From Aeromonas bivalvium (lineage in GTDB: Bacteria; Pseudomonadota; Gammaproteobacteria; Enterobacterales; Aeromonadaceae): a DNA stretch of 64,000 nt. Every line of letters starts with the position of its first letter. Within the stretch, counting starts at the first letter, position 1. The stretch spans positions 167,327 through 231,326 of the forward strand of contig NZ_CDBT01000024.1 of the NCBI RefSeq assembly GCF_000819765.1. Reading direction: 5' to 3'. The position numbers and the translations under genes are program-made. Shown one piece after another: positions 17,696 through 27,214 of the stretch. The notes under the pieces are model-generated. The model did not search any database. It saw only the letters and a program-made list of their open reading frames with translations, and was not told where the DNA came from.

Positions 17696-18694
17696 CTACA
17701 GCACCCATGACAGACTCAGGGTGCCGAAGTCGGTCTGCTCTCGCTGGGTGTCGAAGGTCTCGGTGAAAAAGGTGCGAGCGAACCCCAGGGTCAACTTGCC
17801 CCGCCGCAGGCAGAAGCCGAAGGAACCCATGGCGATGACGGGCTCGGAATCGACGGCGTGACTGGTGCGAAACAGGGTGCCGTCGAGGGGCAGGTAGTGA
17901 ACGACCCCGTAGGCGCCGCCACCGCCAAAGAGCGAGACCGACCAGCGATCGCGGGGGGCTATCCCGACCGTGGAGGCGGCATTGAGCCCGGAGCGCAGGG
18001 CGGTAACCCCTAGGGCATCCACCAGATCCCAGCCTATTTCGCCATAGAGGCCGACCCCGGCCCCGGTGAAATAGTTGCCGACTCCGGCGGTGGCCAGAGG
18101 CACCAGGCGCCACTCCAGATCGGCGACGGTGTGCCCGGCCGCCGCGAGGTGGGCCAGCGTGTAGTTGAGGTTGACGATGGGTTCGTTCGGCAACTGGGTA
18201 TCCCAGCCTCGGGGCTTGTCGGCCCCGATCAGCCGATGGAACTCCCGCTGGGTGTCGTCGGCCTGGGAGGCGGGGCCCACCACCCCCAGCCTGAGCTGCC
18301 AGGCGTGGCTCCAGTCCCACCTGCGGGCATAGAGGGTGCTGTCGACCACCAGCACCCCTGAGTAGGGCTGATCGTCGACATCGGGATGGGGTTCCCCTAT
18401 GTCGTCCGGGGTGTTGATCTCCTGGGCCAGGGCCCAGGAGGCGTAAGTGGTGTAGTCCTCATCGGCCACGAACGGCAGGAATGACCAGAAGCGGGTCCAT
18501 CGACCGAGGGGACCGTCGTCCTCCCGAGCGATGGCATCAGAGACCCAGGCGATCCCCACGCCATTGGTGTAGTTGTTGTCGGAGCCGGTAAAGACGTCGT
18601 TCTCCACCGTGAGGGTCAGGCTGCCGTCTGTGGCCTGACTGGCGCCGCTCAGCAGCAGACCGGTCAACACCAGGGCAGTGCGTCGCTTGTTCAT
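17696..18694 (-). CDS. LpxR-type lipid A 3'-O-deacylase family outer membrane protein
   Basis: The product (332 residues) has a signal peptide ([20 protein letters not shown], cleaved near QAT) and belongs to the LpxR/DUF2219 beta-barrel family. Salmonella LpxR removes the 3'-acyloxyacyl chain of lipid A at the outer membrane and so alters immune recognition. Family hallmarks are the N-terminal [11 protein letters not shown] with [13 protein letters not shown], and the conserved [20 protein letters not shown], where the His matches the expected catalytic base. The C-terminus ends in an aromatic/hydrophobic beta strand (SLSWVL) suited to outer membrane assembly. Its ATG overlaps the stop of the RND pump gene (TAATG), so it is translationally coupled to an efflux system. 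Confidence 0.87.
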   Translation of the reverse strand: MNKRRTALVLTGLLLSGASQATDGSLTLTVENDVFTGSDNNYTNGVGIAWVSDAIAREDDGPLGRWTRFWSFLPFVADEDYTTYASWALAQEINTPDDIGEPHPDVDDQPYSGVLVVDSTLYARRWDWSHAWQLRLGVVGPASQADDTQREFHRLIGADKPRGWDTQLPNEPIVNLNYTLAHLAAAGHTVADLEWRLVPLATAGVGNYFTGAGVGLYGEIGWDLVDALGVTALRSGLNAASTVGIAPRDRWSVSLFGGGGAYGVVHYLPLDGTLFRTSHAVDSEPVIAMGSFGFCLRRGKLTLGFARTFFTETFDTQREQTDFGTLSLSWVL

Positions 18695-21600
18695 TATGCT
18701 CGCTCCTCTGCGATCCCGATCTGGGCCTCGGGGGCCCGGGCGCTGTCGTGCCCGATCGGGGCGATCCGGAACCAGGCCGCATAGAGGGAGGGCACGAAGA
18801 AGATGGTCAACAGGGTAGCGATGGTCAACCCCCCCATGATGGCGATGGCCATGGGACCCCAGAAGACGCTGCGGGTCAGGGGGATCATGGCCAGCACGGT
18901 GGCCGCCGCCGTCAACATCACCGGGCGGGCCCGCATCACGGCCGCCTCGACCACGGCGCTCCAGGGATCCCGGCCACTGGCGGTCTCTATCTGGATCTGG
19001 TCGATCAGGATCACCGAGTTGCGCATGATCATGCCGCACAGGGCGATGATGCCGAGGATGGCGACAAAACCCAAGGGCGCCTGGAACAGCAGCAGGGCGG
19101 CCACCACCCCTATCATCCCAAGGGGCGCGGTCAGCAGCACCATGGCCATCAGGGAGAAGCTCTGCAGTTGCAGCATCAGGATCAGCAAGATGGTGATCAG
19201 CATCACGGGGGCCACGGCGATCAGTGCCTCGTTGGCCTTGTTGCTCTCCTCGACCGCGCCGCCGACATCAATCCGGTAACCGGCGGGCAGGGGCGCCTCT
19301 ATCTCCTTGAGCAAGGGGGTGATGGCCTGGGTCACGGAGACCGCCTGGGCACCGTCCACCACGTCGGCGCGCACCGTGATCGCCATGTCGCGGTTGCGTC
19401 GCCACAGCACGGGCTCTTCCAGCTCATGGTGCACGGCAGCAATCTGCGACAGGGGCACCACTGTCCCCTGGCTCGTGTAGAGGTTGATGTCCTTGAGGGT
19501 CTCCACATCCAGTCGCTCCGAGGGAATGGCACGGGCGACCACGTCGACCAGCTCCTCACCGTCACGCAACTGGGTCAGGGTCGTCCCCTGCATCAGGGAC
19601 TGGGTCGCCATCGCCACCTCGGCGGGGGAGAGCCCCAGGGCGCGCACCTTCTCCTGATCGAGTTCGACCCCGAGGGCGCGCACCGGATCGTTCCAGTCGA
19701 GCTGGACGTCGCGCACCTGGGGATTGCTCGCCACCACCTGTTCCACCTGGCGGGCGATGGTGCGCACCCCCTGGGTGTCGGGACCCACGATGCGGAACTG
19801 TACCGGGAAGCCCACCGGTGGGCCGAGCTCGAGGCGGGTGACGCGCACCCAGGCCTGGGGGAATTGCTCGCCGGCCATGGCCATCAGGCGCGAACGCACG
19901 CGCTCGCGAGCCTCCAGATCCCGGGTCATCACCACGAACTGGGCATAGCCAGGGTTGGGCAGCTCGGGATCCAGGGAGAGGTAGAAGCGCGGCGCGCCGG
20001 CCCCCGTGTAGGCGGTGTAGAAGCGCACGTCCTCGTCCTTGGCCAGCACCTGTTCCAGGCGTTTTACTTGCTCTGTGGTCGCGGCGAACGAGGCCCCCTC
20101 CTTGACGCGCAGCTCGACGATGAGCTCGGGCCGCGTGCTGTTGGGGAAGAACTGTTGCGGCACCAGCTTGACCGCCGACACGGCCAGCACCAGGGCTCCG
20201 AAGGTGATGCCGATGACCAGCCAGCGGCGCGCGATGGCCGCCTCTATCCAGCCGCGCAGCTTGCGATAACCCTTGGTGTCATAGGGATTGGCCCCTTCGT
20301 GGTGATGCCCCAGATTGTCCGGCAGCATCTTGACGGCGAGGTAGGGGGTGAACAGGCCCGAGCAGAGCCAGGAGAAGACCACCGCCGCGCCGACGATCCA
20401 GAAGATGCCGCCGGCGTACTCCCCCGTGGTGGACTGGGAAAAGCCCACCGGCATGAAGGCGGCAGCGGTGATCAGGGCGCCGGAGAGGCGGGGCATGGCG
20501 GTCGCCTGATAGGAGTAGGAGGCTGCCTTGACCTTGTCCCAGCCCGCTTCCATCTTCACCACCATCATCTCGAGGGCGATGATGGCGTCATCCACCAGCA
20601 GACCCAGGGCGATGATGAGGGACCCCAGGGAGATCCGCTCCAGATTCCAGCCGGTCCCCAGCATGAAGATGGCGACCATGCACAGCACCAGGGGTACCGA
20701 CAGGGCGACCACTATGCCGGTGCGCCAGCCCAGGCTCAGCAGGCTGACGATGACGACGATCACCAGGGCCTCCACCAGGGAACGTTCGAAGTCCCAGACC
20801 GCCTCCTTGACCGTGGTAGGCTGATCGGCAACCTGCTCGAGCTCGACGCCATAAGGCAATTCGTTCTGGATTTGGGCTATGGCGGTCTCGAGTGCCTCGC
20901 CCAGCTGGACTATGTTGCCGTCATTGGTCATGGAGAGACCCAGCATCAGCACCTGCTGGCCGTTGTGGCGGATGCTGTAGGTCTGGGGATCCTCATAACC
21001 CCGGCGCACAGTGGTGAAGTCGCCGAGCTTGATGAGGCGCCCGCCCGCGGCAATGGGCAGGTTGCGAATGTCTTCCAGATCGCGGAACTGACCGCTGATA
21101 CGCACATAGATACGGTCGGAGGCGGTATCGAGGGATCCCGCCGGCAGCACGGCATTCTGGCTCTTGAGGGCCGCCATGATCTGCAAGGGCTGGATGCCCA
21201 GCGCCGCCAGGCGTTCATGGGAGAACTCGATGTAAACTTTCTCCGCCTGCTTGCCGAGCAGATCCACCTTCTTGACCATGGGCACCTTGAGCAGGCGGCG
21301 CTTGATGATCTCCCCCTGATCGGCGAGATCGGCAAGGCTGACCCCGTCCCCCTTGATGGCGTACATCAGGCCGTAGACGTCACCGAACTCGTCGTTGAAG
21401 ATGGGCCCCACGACCCCTTCGGGCAGCTCGAGCTCGAGATCGCTGAACTTCTTGCGCGCCTGGTACCAGGCCTCCTGCTGATCCGCCTTGGAGGTGCCCC
21501 CCTTGACGGTGATCAGCATGCCGCCGAACCCCTGGCGGGCGAAGGTCTTGACCTTCTCGAAGTGATCGAGCTGCTCGAACTTCTTCTCCATGCGGTTGAG

Positions 21601-21798
21601 CACTTCATCCTGGAGCTGCTGCGCCGTGGCGCCGGGCCAGACCACCATAGCGGTCATGGAGGGCACCGAGAAGTTGGGATCCTCCAGCTGGCCCAGCTTG
21701 CCAAAGCCCAGGGTACCCGCCAACGTGATGAGCAGGATCAGGAACAGCACCACGGCGCGGTGGCTCAGCGCCCATTGGGTGAGATTGAAACCGTTCAT
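18694..21798 (-). CDS. RND family efflux transporter permease
   Basis: An inner membrane proton-driven RND pump of 1034 residues, the normal length for the hydrophobe/amphiphile exporters. The N-terminal membrane segment (VVLFLILLITLAGTLGFGKL) precedes LEDPNFSVPSMTAMVVWPGA, typical of the TriC-like branch rather than AcrB. TM4 holds the proton-relay acidic residues (LIIALGLLVDDAIIALEMM), and the large second periplasmic loop and twelve-helix arrangement are evident. The C-terminal membrane region has LGFVAILGIIALCGMIMRNS. It follows its adaptor with an ATGA overlap, and an lpxR-like gene follows with TAATG. No outer membrane channel gene is in the operon, so it probably uses a shared TolC-type channel. 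Substrates are unknown. Confidence 0.93.
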   Translation of the reverse strand: MNGFNLTQWALSHRAVVLFLILLITLAGTLGFGKLGQLEDPNFSVPSMTAMVVWPGATAQQLQDEVLNRMEKKFEQLDHFEKVKTFARQGFGGMLITVKGGTSKADQQEAWYQARKKFSDLELELPEGVVGPIFNDEFGDVYGLMYAIKGDGVSLADLADQGEIIKRRLLKVPMVKKVDLLGKQAEKVYIEFSHERLAALGIQPLQIMAALKSQNAVLPAGSLDTASDRIYVRISGQFRDLEDIRNLPIAAGGRLIKLGDFTTVRRGYEDPQTYSIRHNGQQVLMLGLSMTNDGNIVQLGEALETAIAQIQNELPYGVELEQVADQPTTVKEAVWDFERSLVEALVIVVIVSLLSLGWRTGIVVALSVPLVLCMVAIFMLGTGWNLERISLGSLIIALGLLVDDAIIALEMMVVKMEAGWDKVKAASYSYQATAMPRLSGALITAAAFMPVGFSQSTTGEYAGGIFWIVGAAVVFSWLCSGLFTPYLAVKMLPDNLGHHHEGANPYDTKGYRKLRGWIEAAIARRWLVIGITFGALVLAVSAVKLVPQQFFPNSTRPELIVELRVKEGASFAATTEQVKRLEQVLAKDEDVRFYTAYTGAGAPRFYLSLDPELPNPGYAQFVVMTRDLEARERVRSRLMAMAGEQFPQAWVRVTRLELGPPVGFPVQFRIVGPDTQGVRTIARQVEQVVASNPQVRDVQLDWNDPVRALGVELDQEKVRALGLSPAEVAMATQSLMQGTTLTQLRDGEELVDVVARAIPSERLDVETLKDINLYTSQGTVVPLSQIAAVHHELEEPVLWRRNRDMAITVRADVVDGAQAVSVTQAITPLLKEIEAPLPAGYRIDVGGAVEESNKANEALIAVAPVMLITILLILMLQLQSFSLMAMVLLTAPLGMIGVVAALLLFQAPLGFVAILGIIALCGMIMRNSVILIDQIQIETASGRDPWSAVVEAAVMRARPVMLTAAATVLAMIPLTRSVFWGPMAIAIMGGLTIATLLTIFFVPSLYAAWFRIAPIGHDSARAPEAQIGIAEERA

Positions 21799-22901
21799 CG
21801 GGTCACTTCCTCACTGGCAGAGGGGGCGGCGGGCAGGGCGACCTTCAGCCCAGGTGCCATCTTCTGCACCCCGGCGGTGACGACGAGGGCCCCCTCGGCG
21901 GGACCGGAGACGAGCACCTGGTCGCTGCGATAGCCCTGGATGCTCACCTTGACCAGCTTGACGGTGCCTGTCTTCCCCTTGCCATCTTGCTGCACCGTCC
22001 ATACCGCCGGCGCCCCCTGCTCCTGGGTGAGGGCCGTGGCGGGGAGGGTGGCGACGCGGGTGCCCTCATCGGTGTGCTCGGCGAGCAGGGTGGCGGTCGC
22101 CCCCAGCGGTAGAGCCCTGGGCTCGACCGGCTTGAGACGGGCGCGGTAGGTGCGGGTCTGGGCCGAGGCCTGGGCCGACAGCTCGCGCAGTTCGACCGCA
22201 AAATAGCGCTCCGGCGCCGTGGCGAGCGACGCCTTGTAGCGCGCCGCCTTGAACTCGGCCAACCGGTTCTCGGGAATGTCCGCCACGATTTCCGGTTTGC
22301 CTTCGTTGGCGAGGGTGATGACGGGCTGACCCGCCGCCACCACCTGGCCCGACTCCATGCGCAGCGCCGTCACCACGCCGCTGATGGGGGCCCGCAGCTG
22401 GGTGTAATTGACCTGGTTGCGAGCCAGCTCGAACTGACGGGCCTCGGCCTGCGCCGCCGCCCTGGCGGTGAGCAGGGTGCTGTGGGCCTGCTCCTCGTGG
22501 GAGGCGCTGACGGAGCCGTTCTTCTTGAGCGCCTTGAGACGAAGCCAGTCGGCTTCGGCCTGCCAGGCGGCCGCCTTGGCCGCCGTCAGACGCTGGCGGG
22601 CGGCCTCTTCGGCGAGCAGGTAGTCCGCATCATCCAGGATGGCGAGCACATCGCCCTCTTTCACCACCTGGCCGACATCGACCTTGCGCTCCAGCACCTT
22701 GCCGCCAATGCGAAAGGCCTGCTCGACCTCGTAGCGGGAGGCGACCGAGGCGAAATAGCGCTGGCTGTTGCGCAGGCTGTCGTAGTGCAGCGCCATGGTG
22801 TTCACCGGCCTCAATACACTCGTGGAGGGGGCCGGCTCTGAGCATGCGCAGAGCAGGGTGATGAGCGTGGCGGCGCTGGCCGCGGTGACGAAGCGTTTCA
22901 C
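21795..22901 (-). CDS. RND efflux periplasmic adaptor (membrane fusion protein), lipoprotein
   Basis: The product (368 residues) links an RND pump to an outer membrane channel. A lipoprotein-type signal ends in LITLLCACSE (Cys at about residue 20). The biotinyl-lipoyl-like domain is split as usual: GGKVLERKVDVGQVVKEGDV early and YTQLRAPISGVVTALRMESG after the helical hairpin (about residues 95-155, Ala-rich). The beta-barrel and membrane-proximal domains follow. The start codon is GTG 22901 with GAGGAA six bases before it. It is the first gene of the three-gene operon. No regulator gene adjoins it. Confidence 0.92.
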   Translation of the reverse strand: MKRFVTAASAATLITLLCACSEPAPSTSVLRPVNTMALHYDSLRNSQRYFASVASRYEVEQAFRIGGKVLERKVDVGQVVKEGDVLAILDDADYLLAEEAARQRLTAAKAAAWQAEADWLRLKALKKNGSVSASHEEQAHSTLLTARAAAQAEARQFELARNQVNYTQLRAPISGVVTALRMESGQVVAAGQPVITLANEGKPEIVADIPENRLAEFKAARYKASLATAPERYFAVELRELSAQASAQTRTYRARLKPVEPRALPLGATATLLAEHTDEGTRVATLPATALTQEQGAPAVWTVQQDGKGKTGTVKLVKVSIQGYRSDQVLVSGPAEGALVVTAGVQKMAPGLKVALPAAPSASEEVTR

Positions 22902-23306
22902 GACAATTCCTCGTTGGTTGGCAGAGATGGGGTATTTCGCCGGGAGGCGGGTGATCGCTGGCTCGCACGCCGCCAGGCCGGAGCAAGGATGCGGCGCACC
23001 GCCTTCTCGTTGGGCATGACGCCGGGAGAGGAGCGGGCTGGAGACAGGGTCACACTCGCGTCGTCCATGGTGCGAATCAGGAGGCTCAGCCTAGCAAGGT
23101 GCGCCCGACCTGGGGTCGGGAAACGGTCAGACTTTGGTCGGAAATGGGGAGTGAGGGCCCTGGGGGGAGACGCAAGAGAAGAGGAGAGGGTGCGGCGCAG
23201 GGCGGGAACGAGTATCAGGATGTGGCTCCTCGGCGGGTGGGAGCGGGTGAAGTGTACGAGAAGTGGGAGGAGAGGAGGCTGGCAAAGGGCTCCTGGTCGG
23301 TGCGGG
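22902..23306. other. 405-base intergenic region upstream of the RND-lpxR operon
   Basis: No gene is credible here. The region should hold the promoter of the RND operon. It contains the palindrome CCCGACCTGGGGTCGGG (23104-23120), then the related half-sites GGTCAGACTTTGGTCGG just downstream, which together look like a regulator binding region. The stretch 23150-23290 is strongly purine-rich on the plus strand. Confidence 0.45.
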
Positions 23307-23873
23307 TCAGCGCCGACTCATGACGAGGTGCTTAGGCAGCCGGGCGTGGGCGAGTGGGTCGGGGTCGTCCCCCGCAGGGGGATAGCCGAGGGCCAGGACC
23401 ACCCGGCTGGTCAATCCCTGCTCTCCCAGGCCGAGCCAGTCATCGAGCAAGCCGCCATCAAAGGCCTCCACCGTATGGGTCTTCAGCTCGAACACGGCCG
23501 CGCCGAGCAAGAGGGAGCCCAGGGCGATGTAGACATGGTGCGACCCTGCGCAGGCATGGGATGCTGCGCCCCGGCAAGGCATGGCCAGCCCTGGCGATCC
23601 CGTCTCGTCGGCCAACTCCCGGGTACAGAGCACCATGAGGTGGGAAGCCTGGTGCAGTATGGGGAGGCTGGCGGGGAGGTGGGAGGCGATGGCCTGCCGG
23701 ATCCCGGCCCGGGTCTGGCGGGAAGCGGCCACGACGAGATGCCAGGGGAGCTGACGCTGGGCCCGGAGGCAACGGCAGGGCAGGGCGCAGAGATCCTCTA
23801 TGACGGATTCGGGGATCCGCCGCCTTGGGTCGAAGAGGGGATCTTCGGATCCTCCCTGAAAGTGATGCTTCAT
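23307..23873 (-). CDS. Divergent NfsB-like nitroreductase family protein
   Basis: A protein of 188 residues that aligns with oxygen-insensitive nitroreductases of the NfsB type. Matching parts are LPWHLVVAASRQTRAGIRQA, HHVYIALGSLLLGAAVFEL, VEAFDGGLLDDWLGL and RVVLALGYPP. Compared with NfsB (217 residues) it lacks about 30 residues of the central helical insertion. The N-terminal Arg-x-Ser-x-Lys phosphate-binding motif for FMN is replaced by QGGSEDPLFD. It may therefore bind flavin weakly, or have another role. ATG 23873 is chosen because homology begins there, although the ribosome site is weak. It stands between the RND operon and a large regulator gene on the same strand. Confidence 0.7.
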   Translation of the reverse strand: MKHHFQGGSEDPLFDPRRRIPESVIEDLCALPCRCLRAQRQLPWHLVVAASRQTRAGIRQAIASHLPASLPILHQASHLMVLCTRELADETGSPGLAMPCRGAASHACAGSHHVYIALGSLLLGAAVFELKTHTVEAFDGGLLDDWLGLGEQGLTSRVVLALGYPPAGDDPDPLAHARLPKHLVMSRR

Positions 23874-24018
23874 GGCGTCGTATGTCCCATGGTGTGAAAG
23901 GCGGGTCCTGATGCCCGAAGGGATGATGGTGTCATCTGACCCGGATCTCCCCATCATAGGGGGTCTGAAGGGGATCCGGGTCAGGGAGAGGTCGCGATTT
24001 GGTCGAGACCGGCGAGGA

Positions 24019-26946
24019 TCAGGGGGCCGACGGCCCGGTGGCGAGGAGGCGGTGTGCCTGGGCGAGGAGAGGGGTGTCCTTGGCCTCGGCGAGCCGGGTG
24101 GTCAGGGCGGCGAGGGTATCCCACTCGGCCCGGGTCGGGGTCTGGTATGCGCACAGGGTGATCAGCGCCAGCAAAGCCAGCCAGGGGGTGCCCTGGGCCT
24201 GGGCCTCCTCGAACGCCTCACGGGCCGAGGTGGCGGCGGCCAGGGTATCGCCGGCGGCCTGTGCGATGGCTCCCTGGATCAGCAGCAGTTGCGGCAGCAC
24301 GATACGCTCACCATGGCGCTGCACCAGGGCGAGGGCCTGATCCAGTACTTCCCGTGCCTGGTGCCACTCTCGTTGCCGCATCAGGGCCTCGGCGAGGTAA
24401 CCCAGGGTCTCGCTGCCCCCCGAGACCATCCCCAGCGCCCTGTTGTCCAGGTAGGCCTGCCGGATCTGGCGTGCCCCTTCATGGGGCCTGTCCCACTGGG
24501 TGTCAGCCCATCCCTGGAACCAGCGCCAGGGCGCCTGACCCTGGGCGAGGGCAAACTCATCGACCAGAGTGCGCATCTCGCCGGCCAGGGCCGCTACCCG
24601 CGCCACCTCGCCGCACCGGATCCCGCACAGGGCATCGCACCAGAGGACGATCATCTGCGCCATCGGCTGGGCGAGCTGGCGGGCGCGGGCATAGGCCTGT
24701 TGCAGGCGCGCCCTGGCCTGGGCAAACAGGCCGAGCTGGGCGAGGGAGAGGCTCAGCAAGGCCAGTACCGTCGCCTGAGGATCGGCGATGAAGCCGATGA
24801 AACTGTGTTCGGCCCCGGTCTGTGTCCGCTCTAGCAGGGGTAGGGCCTGCTCCAGGGTCTCCCTGGCCGCACCATGGTGACCCTGCATCATGAGCGCCTG
24901 GCCCTGCACGGTACAGGCGGCCAGGATCAGCAGGGGGTCCGCCTGGGTGGCGGCGAGGGCCCGCGCCCGGGCGGCGACGGCCAGGGCCTCCGGGTATTCG
25001 GCCCGCAGGGCATGGAGGAAACCCAGACCATGGAGCGCCAGGCCGGTCATGGGGTGAGCGGACATCTCGGCCAGCCGGTCGGCGGCTCTTTGGTAGGCAT
25101 GGCGGGCCTCCTCCCCGGCCCCCAGGGTGTGGAAGGCGGCTGCGCCGCGCAGGGTGGCGAGGCTGATCTCCAGGGTGTGGCGCGCCGAGCTCTCGGGGAT
25201 CTGCTCGATGAGGATCAACCCCCGGGCGGTCAGGCTCATGCACTCGGCGGGGCAAAGATGAAGCAGGGCAGCCTCGGCGGCCTCGGCATAATAGCCCAGG
25301 GCCTTCATGGGGGCGTGGCCGCGGTCGAAATGCATGGCCAGCTCGGCGGCGGTCACCTCCTGCCCCTCGGCCCGCAGCGCCTCCAGAGTGCTCCCTGTCT
25401 TGCCGTGCAGCGCCCCGCGCAAAGGGGCGGAAAGGCCATCATAGAGACGCTGGCGAAACAGCTGATGGCGAAACTGGATGCAGCGGTGGGGATCCTCAGC
25501 CGATGTCTCAGGGGCTGGCGCCATCAACCAGAGCCGCTCCCGGATCAGCGCCTCGCACTGCTGCGCCATCTCCATCAGGCTGTCTCCCAGCACCCACGCC
25601 AGGGTGTCGACCTGAACCCTCATGCCCAGCACGGCGGCGGCGGCGAGCAGCCGGCGGCGCGGCTCGGTGAGCCTGGCCACATGGTGATCGATCAGGGCGG
25701 CGAGGCTCTCGGGCAGCGCCCGACGAACCAGGCGTGCGGGCTCGGTGTCGTCGCCATGGGCCGTCAGGCTCATCACCTCGCTGGCGAGGGCGGCAACGAA
25801 TAGCGGGACGCCACCGGTGCGCTCATGGAGGGCGAGGGCAAGGCCGGGAACCGTGTTCATGGTCGGCATCCGTTCCCTCACATAGCTCGACACCTCCTGC
25901 TCGCTGAAGGGGGCCAGCCCTACCTCCTCACCCAGGCCCTGCCCGCGCAGCGCCTGTCTGAGGGCATGGAGCGGATGGTCGGGAACAAGGGGCTCATCCG
26001 GCCGGACACTGCCCAGCCACATCAGGCGGCTGGGACTGGGGCGGCGGGCGAGGTAGTCGATGAGCTGCAGGGTCGAGGGATCGCCCCAGTGCAGATCCTC
26101 GGTGATCAGCAGCAGTGGTCGCCGTGCTGTGTAGCAGTCCAGAAACTCGCTCATCTCCCGCAGCATGCGCTGGGGATGGGCGCCGACCAGTTCATGGAGC
26201 AGGGTCTCGCGCTGCGCCGGCGAGCAGAGCCAGGGCAGTTGCAGCAGCCAGGTCGGGGCCACCCTGCGCAGCAGCGAGACCGCCTCCTCATCGCGACGGC
26301 ACAGCTCGGCGATGGCCTCCAGCACCGGCAGATAGGGCTCACCCGCCCCATGCAGTTGCACGCATTGCCCCCGTATCCAGAGGGTATCGGGGAGCCCGGC
26401 ACAAAAACGCGCGATCAGGGTCGACTTGCCGATCCCGGGTTCACCCGCGACCCAGACGATGGCGCGCAGGCCTTGGCCCGCCCGCTGCCAGGCGTCTTGC
26501 AAGCGCGTCAGCGCCTGCTCTCGCCCGATGAAGATCCCCGAAGAGGACGTTCGTTGCGACATCGGCAGCGAAGTGGTGGCAGGGGGGAGGGGGGAAAGAC
26601 CCGTCTCCTGAGGGTGCAGCGGGCAGATGAAGCGATAACCGCGGCGGGAGACTGTCTCTATGAAGCCGGGCTGGCGGGGATCGTCTCCCAACAGGGTGCG
26701 GATATCGCTGATGGCGCCCTTGAGGACGGAGGCGCTGACGAAACGATGGCCCCAGACCCGATCGAGCAGCTCATCCTTGGTCAGCAGCACGCCAGGCTCG
26801 CGGATCAGGGTACACAGCAGGCAAAACGGGATGGGGGAGAGGGGAACGGCGTGGCCATGGTGCAGCAGCCGTGCATTGCGTTCATCCAGTTCGAAGTCGC
26901 CAAAGCGGACATGCAATGGAGGCGATGTACTTGATATCTTTGACAT
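24019..26946 (-). CDS. Winged-helix transcriptional regulator with AAA-type ATPase and TPR-like repeats
   Basis: A large regulator of about 975 residues. Residues about 10-105 form an OmpR/PhoB-type winged helix (VRFGDFELDERNARLLHHG, LLTKDELLDRVWG, ETVSRRGYRFICP). An ATPase domain follows: GREQALTRL, Walker A GEPGIGKST near residue 175, Walker B LLLITEDLHWGD near 285. The rest (about 480-975) is Ala/Leu-rich helical repeat resembling TPR arrays. The architecture is close to CadC-like and MalT/LAL-type (STAND) signal integrators, which switch on gene expression when a ligand binds the repeats. The ligand and targets are unknown. The start is uncertain: ATG 26946 gives the best domain fit; ATG 26985 and TTG 27057 are alternatives, none with a clear ribosome site. 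Confidence 0.85.
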   Translation of the reverse strand: MSKISSTSPPLHVRFGDFELDERNARLLHHGHAVPLSPIPFCLLCTLIREPGVLLTKDELLDRVWGHRFVSASVLKGAISDIRTLLGDDPRQPGFIETVSRRGYRFICPLHPQETGLSPLPPATTSLPMSQRTSSSGIFIGREQALTRLQDAWQRAGQGLRAIVWVAGEPGIGKSTLIARFCAGLPDTLWIRGQCVQLHGAGEPYLPVLEAIAELCRRDEEAVSLLRRVAPTWLLQLPWLCSPAQRETLLHELVGAHPQRMLREMSEFLDCYTARRPLLLITEDLHWGDPSTLQLIDYLARRPSPSRLMWLGSVRPDEPLVPDHPLHALRQALRGQGLGEEVGLAPFSEQEVSSYVRERMPTMNTVPGLALALHERTGGVPLFVAALASEVMSLTAHGDDTEPARLVRRALPESLAALIDHHVARLTEPRRRLLAAAAVLGMRVQVDTLAWVLGDSLMEMAQQCEALIRERLWLMAPAPETSAEDPHRCIQFRHQLFRQRLYDGLSAPLRGALHGKTGSTLEALRAEGQEVTAAELAMHFDRGHAPMKALGYYAEAAEAALLHLCPAECMSLTARGLILIEQIPESSARHTLEISLATLRGAAAFHTLGAGEEARHAYQRAADRLAEMSAHPMTGLALHGLGFLHALRAEYPEALAVAARARALAATQADPLLILAACTVQGQALMMQGHHGAARETLEQALPLLERTQTGAEHSFIGFIADPQATVLALLSLSLAQLGLFAQARARLQQAYARARQLAQPMAQMIVLWCDALCGIRCGEVARVAALAGEMRTLVDEFALAQGQAPWRWFQGWADTQWDRPHEGARQIRQAYLDNRALGMVSGGSETLGYLAEALMRQREWHQAREVLDQALALVQRHGERIVLPQLLLIQGAIAQAAGDTLAAATSAREAFEEAQAQGTPWLALLALITLCAYQTPTRAEWDTLAALTTRLAEAKDTPLLAQAHRLLATGPSAP

Positions 26947-27165
26947 ATTCAAACCGTTATGGCCCAGGCTGGCAATCGGCAACATCTTAGTCAGCCCACT
27001 GTGGTGGTCAAGAAAAAACAGCGGCGGGGTGAGTATAGGGGGAAAAGGGCGGTTCAACAGGATAAAAGGGGAACTTATGAAGCCTATTTAATTGAATTAT
27101 CTGGGGTTTTCCACATGGAACCTTTCATGGGCGGCCCGGATTTCCCTGGTGCGCCATGAAAAAGA

Positions 27166-27187
27166 CCCACTGCTGTGGTGGGCCTTA
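27166..27187 (-). terminator. Probable terminator of the glycine-zipper gene
   Basis: Arms CCCAC and GTGGG (27166-27170 and 27178-27182) with a seven-base loop are followed on the minus strand by TCTTTTT. The stem is short. Confidence 0.5.
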
Positions 27188-27214
27188 TCCTGGCAGAGGG
27201 CTTCGAGCTGAGCA

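Noticed and set aside
18748..21933. Open frame of 1061 codons opposite the RND pump gene
   Set aside because: The pump is a full-length, well-conserved family member; the antisense product has no domain and runs past the gene ends without a ribosome site.
22902..23300. Small open frames in the region upstream of the RND operon
   Set aside because: The products are Arg/Gly-rich without domains, and the frames lack ribosome sites.
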